Assembly (NCBI GenBank): GCA_041389725.1 | Contig: JAWKRG010000010.1 | Span: 321,764-385,763 of the forward strand | Length of the DNA: 64,000 nt | Source of the DNA: Polyangiaceae bacterium | GTDB taxonomy: Bacteria > Myxococcota_A > Polyangia > Polyangiales > Polyangiaceae | Reading direction: 5' to 3' | Shown: in pieces, positions 34,913-43,576 of the stretch | Position numbering within the stretch: the stretch's first letter is position 1 | How the letters are laid out: every line of letters starts with the position of its first letter | Program-made: the position numbers and the translations under genes | The notes under the pieces: model-generated | Told to the model about the DNA's origin: nothing | What the model saw: the letters and a program-made list of their open reading frames with translations, nothing else | Databases searched by the model: none

Positions 34913-36221
34913 TTTTGCCTCCCATCAGGTAGTCGTGGATGGCGCGTGCAGCCGCCTTGCCTTCCGCGGCGGCATTGACCACTTCTTTGCCGCCGTTGGC
35001 GCAGTCGCCGCCAGCGAAGATGCCGGGGCGCCCCGTGCGGCCCTGATCGTCGACCACGACGCGACCGCGCTCGACGCGCACGCCGTCGAGACTCGACAGC
35101 AGGTCGCCGAGCTTGCTCTGGCCAATGGCGAGCAGCACCAACTCTGCAGACACGGTGAACTCGGTGCCAGCAATGGGCTTCTTCGTGTCGTCCAGGCGAA
35201 TGCACTTGACCCGCTCCACGCGGCCGTTGCCTTCGAAGGCTACCGGGAGCGCCTGCCACAGGGCGCTGCAGCCCTCGACTTTCGCGGCGGCCCACTCGTG
35301 GGCGTAGCCCGGCATCTTCGCTTCTTGTCCACGGTACACCAGCGTTGCCTGCGGCACGCCGAGGCCCTTGGCTTCGCGCACGGCGTCGACGGCGGTGTTG
35401 CCGCCGCCGATGACGAGGGCGGTCGTGACTCCGTCGAGCTTGGCGCTGCCGAGCTTGAACTGTTCGATGAAGTCGACGGCGCCGTGGATGCCGGAAAGGT
35501 TGCTGCCGGGGACCTGCAGGGCCGTGTCCGGCCCGAGGCCGAAGCCGATGAACAGCGCGTCGTGCTTCTTGTCAAGCTCAGCAAGGCTCACGTCCTTGCC
35601 TACCTCGACGCCCGTCTTCAGCTCGACGCCGCCGATGCCGAGCACCCACTCCACCTCTTGCAGGGCGCGATCGGCTCGCATCTTGTACGGCGCCACGCCC
35701 GTGGTGTTCAGCCCGCCCACTACGTCACGCTTTTCGTAGACGGTGCAGGCATGCCCCAAACGACGCAGTTCGTGGGCTGCCGCTAGGCTTGCCGGTCCGG
35801 CGCCAATCAGGCCCACGCTCTTGCCGGTGGCCGCGCCGGCTTCGAAGAAGCGGTCGCCGCGATCGAAGGCGGCATCCGTCGCATAGCGCTGCAGCTTTCC
35901 GATCTGGATCGGTGGCACTCCCATGGCGTTGTACACGCAGTCACCCACGCACAGCACTTCGACGGGGCAGACGCGGGCGCAGCTCATGCCCAAGATGTTC
36001 GATTCGAAGATGGTGCGAGCCGAGCCCTTTACGTTGCCCGTCGCGATCTTGCGTATGAACTCCGGGATGTTGATCTTCGTCGGACACTTCGCGATGCAGG
36101 GCGCATCGGAGCAATACAGGCAGCGGTTCGCCTCCACTTCCGCCTGTCGCGGCGTGTAGGCGGTCTTGAAGTCCGCAAACACGGACTCGCTTCGATCGGC
36201 GGGTACTTTCTTCAGCATCAT
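34905..36221 (-). CDS. preT: NAD-dependent dihydropyrimidine dehydrogenase subunit PreT
   Basis: A 438-residue flavoprotein homologous to the electron-input domain of dihydropyrimidine dehydrogenase and the glutamate synthase small subunit. The N-terminal Fe-S region shows CLYCSDAPCIAKCPTKINIP and CARVCPVEVLCVGDCVY. The FAD-binding GAGPASLAAAHELRRLGH and the NAD-binding VIGGGNTAVDAVREA motifs follow, then the C-terminal FAD loop FAGGDCANGGKEVVNA. It passes electrons from NADH to PreA. The ATG is preceded by a 33-base gap after a small zinc-ribbon gene on the same strand, and it overlaps preA by 8 bases. Confidence 0.95.
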   Translation of the reverse strand: MMLKKVPADRSESVFADFKTAYTPRQAEVEANRCLYCSDAPCIAKCPTKINIPEFIRKIATGNVKGSARTIFESNILGMSCARVCPVEVLCVGDCVYNAMGVPPIQIGKLQRYATDAAFDRGDRFFEAGAATGKSVGLIGAGPASLAAAHELRRLGHACTVYEKRDVVGGLNTTGVAPYKMRADRALQEVEWVLGIGGVELKTGVEVGKDVSLAELDKKHDALFIGFGLGPDTALQVPGSNLSGIHGAVDFIEQFKLGSAKLDGVTTALVIGGGNTAVDAVREAKGLGVPQATLVYRGQEAKMPGYAHEWAAAKVEGCSALWQALPVAFEGNGRVERVKCIRLDDTKKPIAGTEFTVSAELVLLAIGQSKLGDLLSSLDGVRVERGRVVVDDQGRTGRPGIFAGGDCANGGKEVVNAAAEGKAAARAIHDYLMGGKNA

Positions 36222-36254
36222 CGTCTCCAGATCCCGAACTCGGGCGCGACTTCG

Positions 36255-36515
36255 TCAGCCGCTGATCTTTCCCCAGGGCAGGCCACCGTTGCCGCCAGGC
36301 GCGAGCAAGTAGAGGGATAGCGTCATCGCCTCCAGGCGCTCGCGCAGGCAGTTCTTGCAAGCGAAGGGCGCGTCGCCATCCTTGGACACGGACACCGTCG
36401 CGTCTCCCGACTGGCCGCACAGATCACAGACCGCCGTGACGCTCTCGTCTTCTGCGGCGATGCCATCGACGACGGTTCCCCGTCCGCCCACGCGCACCAT
36501 GACGTCCCTCTTCAT
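36255..36515 (-). CDS. Small zinc-ribbon protein upstream of preT
   Basis: An 86-residue protein starting at 36515, where AGGAGG lies seven bases upstream on the minus strand. Two CxxC knuckles (CDLCGQSG and CKNCLRER) about 25 residues apart should bind one zinc. The rest is short and acidic or hydrophobic. It sits first in an apparent operon with preT and preA, so it may regulate or assist the dehydrogenase, but this is inference. No known family is recognised. Confidence 0.7.
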   Translation of the reverse strand: MKRDVMVRVGGRGTVVDGIAAEDESVTAVCDLCGQSGDATVSVSKDGDAPFACKNCLRERLEAMTLSLYLLAPGGNGGLPWGKISG

Positions 36516-36671
36516 GCGGCCTCCTCGTAACGAGCCCCCATCCATATCATTTGGGGGCCGCGGAGGGGGTTTGGAGCGGCGAGAGCGGTCTTGGGCCAGT
36601 ACAGGCCCTGGAAACCGGCCGGATTTGCGCCTGTTCGCCGGTCAGCGCATTTGGCAGGCGCCGCGTCTCTC

Positions 36672-38426
36672 TTAGGGCACGAAGCGCGCGACGAACGCGT
36701 CGTCGGTGCCGCCCGCGTACTTGCTTTGAAATGCGCCAGGTGTAGTGGGTAGCGCCTGGGAAGCACTTTGGCCGATGGACGCAATGTTGCCGGAAGCGTC
36801 AATCCAAAGCGAGCGACCCTCATCGTCTGCGGGACCGCCCAGGTACGTCAAGTACGTGATCTGGCTCAACCCGGGAGATAGGCGCGCCGCCCATGCATCG
36901 ATTCCACCGCCGTGCTTGCTTTGATACGCGTTGGCGGTGACCGGGAGGTCTGCTGAGCTCGTCGTTCCGCCCACGTAGACATTGCCTGCACTGTCGACGG
37001 CAACACCCTGAATTCCATCGGTCGAATTTCCACCGAGGTATGTCGCTGCAACCAGAGTGTTTCCGTTGGGCGACATCTTGGCGACGAAAGCGTCGGCCGT
37101 ACCCTTGCGCGCCGGCTGAAGGGCGCCCAGCGTCATCGGTAGGTCGGGGGAAAGCGTCACCGCACCGAACACGGCATTCCCTTGAGGATCGATGGCGAGC
37201 GTGTGCGTCTCGGTGTTTTCGTTGCCGGTCCCGCCATAGTAGGTGCAAGCGTGCAGGGTCTTGCCATCACTGCTCAGTCGCGCGAAGTAGTAGTCGAACC
37301 CGCCCGCGAGCTTGCTTTGAAAAGCGCCCGCGGTGACGGGCATGTTTGCTGAACTCGAACCCCCGCCGACGTAGACTTGACCGCTCGAGTGAATGCGGAC
37401 GCTTGGTGGACTTTCGTCTTTGGACCCGCCGAGGTACGTCCCCCACACTAGCGTTTTCCCGTCTGCCGATAGTTTGGCGACCGCGTTGTCGTATCCGCCG
37501 TTGTGGCTCGTGTCGAACGCGCCGAGTGTGACGTGGGGAAAGCCAGGCCCCACAGCCGCAAGGCCTGGGTAGGTGGCGCCGGTAGCGTCCACCGCGAGGT
37601 CACGGAGGAACTCGCGTCCCGGTCCCCCGAAGTATGTGGACCAGATCAGTTGCTTGCCGTCCGAGCTGAGCTTGAGCACGAAGCCGTCCTGCGGCCCGTA
37701 CAGCGCGTTGACAGTGTTGTCCCCCGCGAAGCTCGGTTGCAGTACGCCGGGCGTCGTCGGGAACTGCTGGCCCGCGCGGCCACCGACGTAGATGTCGCCC
37801 TTCGCATCCGTCTCGACGGCGTATGCGCGGTCGTAGTTGGGTCCCCCGACGTAGGTGGCCCAGAGCAACTTGCCCGTCGGGCTGAGTTTCGCGACGAATA
37901 CGTCCATAGGGCCGCCGTTGCCAAGAGCACTGCCGCCCGAGGCGAAGGTCGTGTCGTAGGCGCCCGCGGTTACCGGGAAGTTCTTTGAGCGCGTGCCACC
38001 GACGACCACGATGTTGCCCTGCGGATCGACGGCAACGTCCCGGGCCTGCTCGAAGTCGCTACCGCCCAAGAAGCTGACCCAAGTTTGAGCCGCGGTGCCG
38101 CCTGTCCCAGTTCCTCCCGTTGCCCCTGTGCCGCCTCCACTGCCCCCAGAGCCCGCAGCGCCTCCTCCGCTCGATCCCGCAGTTCCCCCGGCGCCTGCGG
38201 CTCCGCCTACCATGGGGGCGCCGGACGTGCCCGCGGCGCCACCCGCTGCCGAGCCTCCGCTGCCGGCAGTGCTGCCCCCGAAGCCTGCGCTACCGCCTCC
38301 GGCTGCCCCGCTGCTTCCTGTCTGACCGGCGCTGCCCGAGGTGGCTTCGGTCGAATCATCCGATCCGCACGCGCCGAGGGCTAGTGCAAGGACGGTAAGA
38401 AAACGCGTGGCGAGCATCTGCCTCAT
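36672..38426 (-). CDS. SBBP-repeat beta-propeller lipoprotein
   Basis: A 584-residue lipoprotein (LTVLALALGAC lipobox) with a roughly 85-residue Gly/Ser/Ala linker, then repeated propeller blades. Each blade carries A-x-D-x-x-G-[NA]-x-Y/V-x-G-G, followed by FP-[VT]-T-x-G-A-[FY]-[DQ] and F-V-A-K-L-S-x-x-G-[KN]-x-L-x-W/A-[AS]-T-Y-[LV]-G-G; about seven copies can be counted. This is the SBBP family, common in secreted myxobacterial proteins. It is probably a surface propeller of unknown binding partner. The same repeat type ends the partial gene at the left edge of the window. Confidence 0.85.
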   Translation of the reverse strand: MRQMLATRFLTVLALALGACGSDDSTEATSGSAGQTGSSGAAGGGSAGFGGSTAGSGGSAAGGAAGTSGAPMVGGAAGAGGTAGSSGGGAAGSGGSGGGTGATGGTGTGGTAAQTWVSFLGGSDFEQARDVAVDPQGNIVVVGGTRSKNFPVTAGAYDTTFASGGSALGNGGPMDVFVAKLSPTGKLLWATYVGGPNYDRAYAVETDAKGDIYVGGRAGQQFPTTPGVLQPSFAGDNTVNALYGPQDGFVLKLSSDGKQLIWSTYFGGPGREFLRDLAVDATGATYPGLAAVGPGFPHVTLGAFDTSHNGGYDNAVAKLSADGKTLVWGTYLGGSKDESPPSVRIHSSGQVYVGGGSSSANMPVTAGAFQSKLAGGFDYYFARLSSDGKTLHACTYYGGTGNENTETHTLAIDPQGNAVFGAVTLSPDLPMTLGALQPARKGTADAFVAKMSPNGNTLVAATYLGGNSTDGIQGVAVDSAGNVYVGGTTSSADLPVTANAYQSKHGGGIDAWAARLSPGLSQITYLTYLGGPADDEGRSLWIDASGNIASIGQSASQALPTTPGAFQSKYAGGTDDAFVARFVP

Positions 38427-38549
38427 GTGGGGAGCCTAGGATTCTGTCGCGGGTTGCGCACTTACAGAGCGTGCGCGCGTTTGGCGCAATGGAACGTCAG
38501 CAGCGAGACGCCCAAGGGACGTCTCGCTGCTACGCGGTGTCTGTCAGCG

Positions 38550-39842
38550 TCAGGGTTTCAGGATCATGACCCCGTCGCTCTCGACAGTCACCGCCAGGGC
38601 GCCGGGCGAGTACGACATTCCGGAGAGGTGCCCTTTGCCCTGCCACAAGAACTTCGGCGTTGCCATCGTGGCGCTCGCGGGAGCGTTGAGGATCACGCTG
38701 CAACCCTGGATGACCGTAGACCCTTGGACCACCGTGGCGAGGTAGCTGGCGTACACCGACCCGTTTCCGACGACTACGCTTGGGCCGAAGAGACCGTAGC
38801 CACTGGAGGTGTCGACGGCCCACACCGCTGCGGCCGACGATCCGCTCTTGGGTGCTCGCAGCAGCACCGGACCCGCAGTCGCCAACACGTCGTTGGCGGT
38901 GAGAGCAATCCAGCTGCCCGCCGCTGGGAGCTTTGCGGCGGCGCCGCCGGCCAGTGGCAAGCGCCACACCTCGGAAGTTGCTGCCCCGGTCAGGGAGAAC
39001 CAAAGATCCGTCGAGTCTGCGTGCATCGAAGTGGGGACGAAGGCCGGCAGATTGACGCCGTCACTCTGGTAGCTCGTCACCTTGGTGGGTGTCCCGCCGC
39101 CGATCGGCGCGCGGTAGATGGTGTACTCCACGTCGCTCACACTGTTGAACACTGGCTCTGGGCCCTGTGCCCAGTACAGATCCGTCCCCGCGATTGCCAA
39201 CATGTCCGTCGTTCCGTACTGGCTGAAGGCGAAGCTGCCTGTGACGCTCGCAATCAGCGTTGGCGCGCCACCTGCGAAGGATTGCCTCCAGATCTCGTTG
39301 CCGCTCTTGGCACGCCAGTAGAGAAAGCCGCCGACGCTGACCAGCGAGTCGGTCGCGTCGAAAGCCGATGCCTGAGCCGGAAACTGCGCCGCGGAACCGA
39401 ACGCTTCGACGGCGCCTCCCGGGAGTTGAACGCGCCTGATGATCGTGTCCGTTGCCGACACCGTCTCCGTGAAGAACACCGTGTTGCTCACGATCAAGGT
39501 GTCGCGCGCCCCCTTGGCGGCGATGGTGCGCTGGACCGCGCTGGAGTCGACTGGGCACGTGGCGGTCGAGCCGCCGCTGCCTGCGGAGCCCGACGTGCCG
39601 GCACTGCCGCTAGCCCCTCCACTCGCGGCGCCCCCGCTGCTGGTGGCACCGCTACCGCCCGCACCGCCCATGCCGGGACGGGCTCCTTCGCCCGCGGACC
39701 CCGCCGAACCGGCCGCGCCTGCCTGGCCTCCGCCTCCGGCGCCGTTCACGTTCGATTGCCCCGAGCCAATGGGCACGTCGCTGCCGCAGGCAGTGAGCCA
39801 CGGGGCCAGGAAAAGAGAAGCTGAGATCAGAGTGCTACGCAT
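38550..39842 (-). CDS. Propeller-like lipoprotein with Gly/Ser/Ala linker
   Basis: A 430-residue lipoprotein: SASLFLAPWLTAC lipobox, about 75 residues of GGAGGSGATSSGG-type linker, then TCPVDSSAVQRTI and a beta-rich domain with repeated short motifs (VGGFLYWRAKSGNEIWRQ, IAGTDLYWAQGPEPVF, ADSTDLWFSLTGAATSEVWR), characteristic of DUF5050/6-bladed propellers in which each blade has L-Y/F-W and an x-G-G-x-P-T turn. It is probably exported and surface anchored. The function is unknown. It follows the SBBP lipoprotein on the same strand, 123 bases away. Confidence 0.7.
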   Translation of the reverse strand: MRSTLISASLFLAPWLTACGSDVPIGSGQSNVNGAGGGGQAGAAGSAGSAGEGARPGMGGAGGSGATSSGGAASGGASGSAGTSGSAGSGGSTATCPVDSSAVQRTIAAKGARDTLIVSNTVFFTETVSATDTIIRRVQLPGGAVEAFGSAAQFPAQASAFDATDSLVSVGGFLYWRAKSGNEIWRQSFAGGAPTLIASVTGSFAFSQYGTTDMLAIAGTDLYWAQGPEPVFNSVSDVEYTIYRAPIGGGTPTKVTSYQSDGVNLPAFVPTSMHADSTDLWFSLTGAATSEVWRLPLAGGAAAKLPAAGSWIALTANDVLATAGPVLLRAPKSGSSAAAVWAVDTSSGYGLFGPSVVVGNGSVYASYLATVVQGSTVIQGCSVILNAPASATMATPKFLWQGKGHLSGMSYSPGALAVTVESDGVMILKP

Positions 39843-39972
39843 CGTTCGGTCCTCCTAGATGCCAGCTAATGGGCGGAGCGCCAGGAATTGATCACGCTTT
39901 CTTTTCTTTTGATAATGCGCGTCGGCGCATGAACACTCGGGCCTGGAATCGCAACGCTAGGGCGAGCCAAGG

Positions 39973-41022
39973 ATGATCGCACTCGAACACCGCTGGTTGA
40001 GGAATGGTCGCGTCGTGCTGGCGGTGTGCCTCTTCGTCAGCGCAGCGCTCGCGCAAACGGAATCGATTGTACTGGAGTACGACGAGGCGCCGGGCTGTCC
40101 CTCGCGGGCGCGGTTCGAAGCCGAGGTGCGGGCGCGCACGCAGAAAGTGAAGTGGGGCGATCTGGACGGGGGTCGTCGCTTTCGAATCGGATTCGAGCGC
40201 CGTGAAAGCGGCTATGAAGGCACCGTGCAAATCAGTGCGCCCCAGGGCGAAATCACGGAGCGGGCGATCTCGGGTGAACACTGCGCAGAAGTCGCTTCGG
40301 GGCTGGCACTGGTCTTGGCCCTGGCCGTCGATCCCGACGCATCGACGGCGCCGGTTGCGGAACTGACGATTCCCGCGTCAGCCGACACGAGTGACGAACC
40401 CTCTGATTCACCGACGGTGGCATCTCCGCAGACAGCGTTGCCGCCCACCCAGTCGTCGTCGCCGCCCAGCGCTGCGTCGAGGCGCGCCGTTTCCTCGGAT
40501 CGCGACACCCTCAGCGCGGGTGCGGGTCTTGGCAGCAGCGTGCTGACTGGGCCAGCCCCCGAGGCGCTTGTGGCTGCGGCGCTGCAACTTGAAGTCAGCC
40601 ATCGCGCCTGGGGTCGCGCGGCGCTCCGGGCGCTCGCAGCGCGGACTGGCACCGTCGGTCCCACCGCCGACCAGACCGAGATGACGCTGCTTGGGGGCTC
40701 CTTGGAGCTGTGCCCGCTAGTGTTGCCGCTGGCCCGCCCCGTCGAGTTTGCGGGCTGTGCGACGCTGCTCGGCGCGTCCCTGCGCGCGGAGGGCACGGCC
40801 GTGGCGCTCCCAGGGTCGGCGCGCCGCGCCTTCGTCGCGACGGGCGTCGAAGTCGGCCTGCGGACCTACCCAACCCATGGATTCTACTTGGATTTGAGCG
40901 GGGCTGCCCTGGCGAATCTGACCCGTGACGACTTCGTGTTCGAGCGACCGAGGGTCGTCGTCCATTCGGTGCCCGTGGCAACCTTCGCCCTGGGCATTCA
41001 GCTCGGCGTGGCGATTTTTTGA
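39973..41022 (+). CDS. Exported protein heading an ECF sigma operon
   Basis: A 349-residue exported protein: a signal-like start (VVLAVCLFVSAALAQ) is followed by LEYDEAPGCPSRARFEAEVRAR, an arrangement recurrent in myxobacterial envelope proteins, then a small beta domain ending HCAEVASGLALVLALAVDPD. A Ser/Thr/Pro-rich middle (residues 125-175) leads to an approximately 170-residue beta-barrel-like end (LAARTGTVGPTADQTEMTLL, TGVEVGLRTYPTHGFYLDLSG). Its stop overlaps the TTG of the sigma gene by four bases. It probably spans periplasm and outer membrane and may feed the signal to the sigma factor. Confidence 0.65.
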   Translation: MIALEHRWLRNGRVVLAVCLFVSAALAQTESIVLEYDEAPGCPSRARFEAEVRARTQKVKWGDLDGGRRFRIGFERRESGYEGTVQISAPQGEITERAISGEHCAEVASGLALVLALAVDPDASTAPVAELTIPASADTSDEPSDSPTVASPQTALPPTQSSSPPSAASRRAVSSDRDTLSAGAGLGSSVLTGPAPEALVAAALQLEVSHRAWGRAALRALAARTGTVGPTADQTEMTLLGGSLELCPLVLPLARPVEFAGCATLLGASLRAEGTAVALPGSARRAFVATGVEVGLRTYPTHGFYLDLSGAALANLTRDDFVFERPRVVVHSVPVATFALGIQLGVAIF

Positions 41023-41639
41023 TCAAAGTCCGTGTCCCGCCCCATGGAGTCGATGAGGTGCAGGTGGACAGCTTGACGATGGGGGTAGGCAGCCCCCCAG
41101 CGGCCCGGGCGGCTGCCGCGTCGCGCGAGGCTCGTCTGCGCCGCATCGTCAGCGAGAACTTCGAGGGCGCGTGGCGGTTCGCGCGACGCCTCGGCATTCC
41201 CGAGTGCGACGTGGATGACGTGGTGCAAGAGGTGATTTGGGTAGCGGCACGCCGACTGGATGACATTCGCGCCGGCAGTGAGCGCGCTTTCGTGATGGCG
41301 ACGACTTATCGTGTCGCCTCGGACGCGCGGCGTGCCCGCGCGCGCCGCAACGAAGTGGGAGACGAAACTTTGGTCGAGCTGCCCGATGAGCAACTGCGAC
41401 CCGATGACTTGATCGGACAACGACAGGCGCGAGAGCTGTTGGATCGAGTGCTCGACAGCATGCCCCTCGAGATGCGAGCCGTGTTCGTGCTCTACGAAAT
41501 CGACGGACTGACCATGGCGGAAATCGCGGAAGGATTGCAGCTCTCTCCAGGAACCGTGGCGTCACGTTTGCGCCGCGCGCGCGAGCAGTTCGAGACGCGT
41601 CTGCAGCGCCTGCAACGCAGCAAAGGAGGACCGTCGTGA
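41019..41639 (+). CDS. ECF-type RNA polymerase sigma factor
   Basis: A 206-residue sigma-70-family protein. Region 2 spans about residues 45-110 (CDVDDVVQEVIWVAARRLDD, FVMATTYRVASDARRARARR) and region 4 about 145-195 (MPLEMRAVFVLYEIDGLTMA, EIAEGLQLSPGTVASRLRRA). The first codon appears to be TTG overlapping the previous stop (TTGA); a later ATG at 41079 is an alternative. The 3' end overlaps the next gene by four bases (GTGA). Such tight coupling suggests the three products work as one envelope-stress or surface-signal module. Confidence 0.88.
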   Translation: MIKVRVPPHGVDEVQVDSLTMGVGSPPAARAAAASREARLRRIVSENFEGAWRFARRLGIPECDVDDVVQEVIWVAARRLDDIRAGSERAFVMATTYRVASDARRARARRNEVGDETLVELPDEQLRPDDLIGQRQARELLDRVLDSMPLEMRAVFVLYEIDGLTMAEIAEGLQLSPGTVASRLRRAREQFETRLQRLQRSKGGPS

Positions 41640-42385
41640 AAGACCCCGCACGTCTGGTCGAGGGCAGCGACGGCCTGGGTCGCCAGCTACTGCTTGCCGC
41701 GCGCGAGGAACGACCGAACAGCGTGTCCCTGCAACGCGCGCTCGTCACCGCCAGTGCTGCGGCCGCAGCGACTACACTCGGCACGGGAGCGGCAGCGACG
41801 GGCTCCGCGGTCGCCATGTGGCTGAAGTGGCTCGGCATTGGCGCGGCCGGTGGCCTGCTGACGATGGGGGTCGTCAGCGCCGTGGCTCCGGCGGGGCGGT
41901 CTCCGGCTAGCGTGGCTCCCCCGCGGGCGGCGGTGGCTGCTCCGACTGCAACACGCGCACCGTCAGGACGCTCAGCTGACACGAAGGCGGACACGGTGGC
42001 GACGGACAAGACGACACCGAGGGTCAGTGCGGCAGCGGAGAACGAGGCGCGCCAACCGCGCGCCGCAGCTAGCTCGCGCGCGTCCGCTGCGCCGCCGATC
42101 GCTTCAGCGGATGGTCTCGGTGCGGAGCTCGCAAGCTTGGATGCGGCGCGCAGCCGGTTGCGAGGCGGGGACGCAGCCGGCGCGCTCGTCCAGCTCGATG
42201 CTCATGCACGTCGATTTCCCAAGCCGAGGCTTGGGCAAGAAGCCGCACTCGTCCGCATCGAGGCGCTGGCCGGTCTGGGCCGCTGCGCCGAGGCGCGCCG
42301 CATTGGCGACGCATTCCTGAGCGCCAACGCTGGCAGCGTGCTGGCGCAGCGCGTGCGCAGCATCATGGGGCGTTGCGGCGGCTGA
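41636..42385 (+). CDS. Single-pass membrane protein coupled to the ECF sigma factor (possible anti-sigma or output partner)
   Basis: A 249-residue protein starting with GTG inside the sigma stop codon. A short cytoplasmic N-terminus (about 45 residues) and a transmembrane helix (WLKWLGIGAAGGLLTMGVVS) are followed by an Ala/Pro/Thr-rich flexible region and a C-terminal helical domain (ARSRLRGGDAAGALVQLDAH, ALVRIEALAGLGRCAEARRI) with TPR-like character. No classical ASD or zinc-binding anti-sigma motif is visible. By position it may hold the sigma factor at the membrane. That is inference. Confidence 0.65.
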   Translation: MKDPARLVEGSDGLGRQLLLAAREERPNSVSLQRALVTASAAAAATTLGTGAAATGSAVAMWLKWLGIGAAGGLLTMGVVSAVAPAGRSPASVAPPRAAVAAPTATRAPSGRSADTKADTVATDKTTPRVSAAAENEARQPRAAASSRASAAPPIASADGLGAELASLDAARSRLRGGDAAGALVQLDAHARRFPKPRLGQEAALVRIEALAGLGRCAEARRIGDAFLSANAGSVLAQRVRSIMGRCGG

Positions 42386-42400
42386 AGGAGCGAGCGCGCC

Positions 42401-43471
42401 TCAGTGCCAGAAGCGGACGGCGCTGATCGGCGGCAAGTGATGCATGGACTGCCAGCTCTCGCCGCCATCGTTGCTGACGAAGAGCGAACCGGTCGTCGAG
42501 CCCATCACCACCGTCTTGCCGTCGGGGCTCACGTCCAAGGCGTGGCGGTAGACGACGTCGAAGGCATCGGGGCCCGGCAGTCCTTTTGAAAGCAGTTCGA
42601 AGCTCTCGCCCCCGTCGCGAGTGCGCGCCACGACTACTTTTCCACCCACCGGCATGCGCCGACTGTCGCTCTCGAGCGGCACGAACCACGCGGTGAGCGG
42701 ATCCTGAGGGTGCGCGGCCACCGCGTAGCCGAAGCTGCTGGGCTCGATCGTCGCGAGCGCGCGCCAACTTCGACCGGCGTCGGCGGAGCGATAGACGCCG
42801 TCGTGATGCTGACACCAGAGCACGTCGGGCGCAGCCGCGCAGCGCACGAGCCTGTGTGGATCCTGATTCGCTGGGTCGGCCTTCTGTGCTGCGGGCACGT
42901 CGGACGCAAACATCCCAGTCGTCCGTGGCTCGAAGGTCTCGAAGGCGTCGTCCGAGTGCCAGATCCCACCGCGGGACACCGCGATGCTCAGGGTCTTGGG
43001 CGCGCGCGGATCGACCGAGATGCTGTGCAGGCCCGGGTGTTCGTGGCCGCTTCCGCTCCAGCGCGCGCGCAGCTCCCATAGGGCGCCGCAAAGCTGCCAA
43101 CTGTCGGCCGAGTCTTGGGTACGGAATAGGCCTCCGGGAAGCGTGCCGGCGTACAGCACGCCCGCCTCTTGAGCCAACCCGGCTTCGAGCGACCAGATCT
43201 GCTCCGTGGCGACACCCCTGGCTGACGCGCTTTCGCGCTCCTCAGGATGCCGCGGGGCCGTGGCCTCGACGAAAGTTTCTCCAGCATTGCGGGAGCAGAA
43301 GAGCTTGCTGCCTCCGCGACCGCGACCCACCGCGACCCACAAAGCTCCGTCTCGACTGTCCGGCAGCACCGCAGTGACCGGGTCACCCAGGAACGCCGAA
43401 CGGCACACGGCAACGGTTGGTGCACTGAAGACGAACAGGCCTTTGCGGGTCGCAATGAGGAACTGACTCAC
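42401..43471 (-). CDS. BNR/sialidase-like propeller protein
   Basis: A 356-residue cytoplasmic (no signal peptide) six-bladed propeller of the VPS10/BNR type. Asp-box motifs S-x-D-x-G-x-[ST]-W recur: SRNAGETF, TQDSADSW, SADAGRSW, TRDGGESF and SNDGGESW. It begins MSQFLIATRKGLFVFSA, typical of a widespread exo-alpha-sialidase-like family. The catalytic Arg triad of true sialidases is not recognisable. The actual activity is unknown. It is followed, 90 bases on, by mgtE on the same strand (upstream in transcription). Confidence 0.8.
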   Translation of the reverse strand: MSQFLIATRKGLFVFSAPTVAVCRSAFLGDPVTAVLPDSRDGALWVAVGRGRGGSKLFCSRNAGETFVEATAPRHPEERESASARGVATEQIWSLEAGLAQEAGVLYAGTLPGGLFRTQDSADSWQLCGALWELRARWSGSGHEHPGLHSISVDPRAPKTLSIAVSRGGIWHSDDAFETFEPRTTGMFASDVPAAQKADPANQDPHRLVRCAAAPDVLWCQHHDGVYRSADAGRSWRALATIEPSSFGYAVAAHPQDPLTAWFVPLESDSRRMPVGGKVVVARTRDGGESFELLSKGLPGPDAFDVVYRHALDVSPDGKTVVMGSTTGSLFVSNDGGESWQSMHHLPPISAVRFWH

Positions 43472-43520
43472 GATGCTTGTGCTTTGTGGCGCGAATCACC
43501 CGAGGCCGCAAGAGGGAGAG

Positions 43521-43576
43521 GGCACGGGCAACATCGAAGTTCGGAAGGTCCGAAGGTCGGGTCAAAGCAGAAGGAC
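43521..43576. repeat. Short dispersed repeat, copy 1
   Basis: The segment GGCACGGGCAACAT, a spacer, GGAAGGTC-CGAAGGTCGG and GTCAAAGCAGAAGG resembles the segment at 47027-47091 with small gaps. It lies between the BNR gene and mgtE and runs into the mgtE 3' end. By-eye similarity only. Confidence 0.35.
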
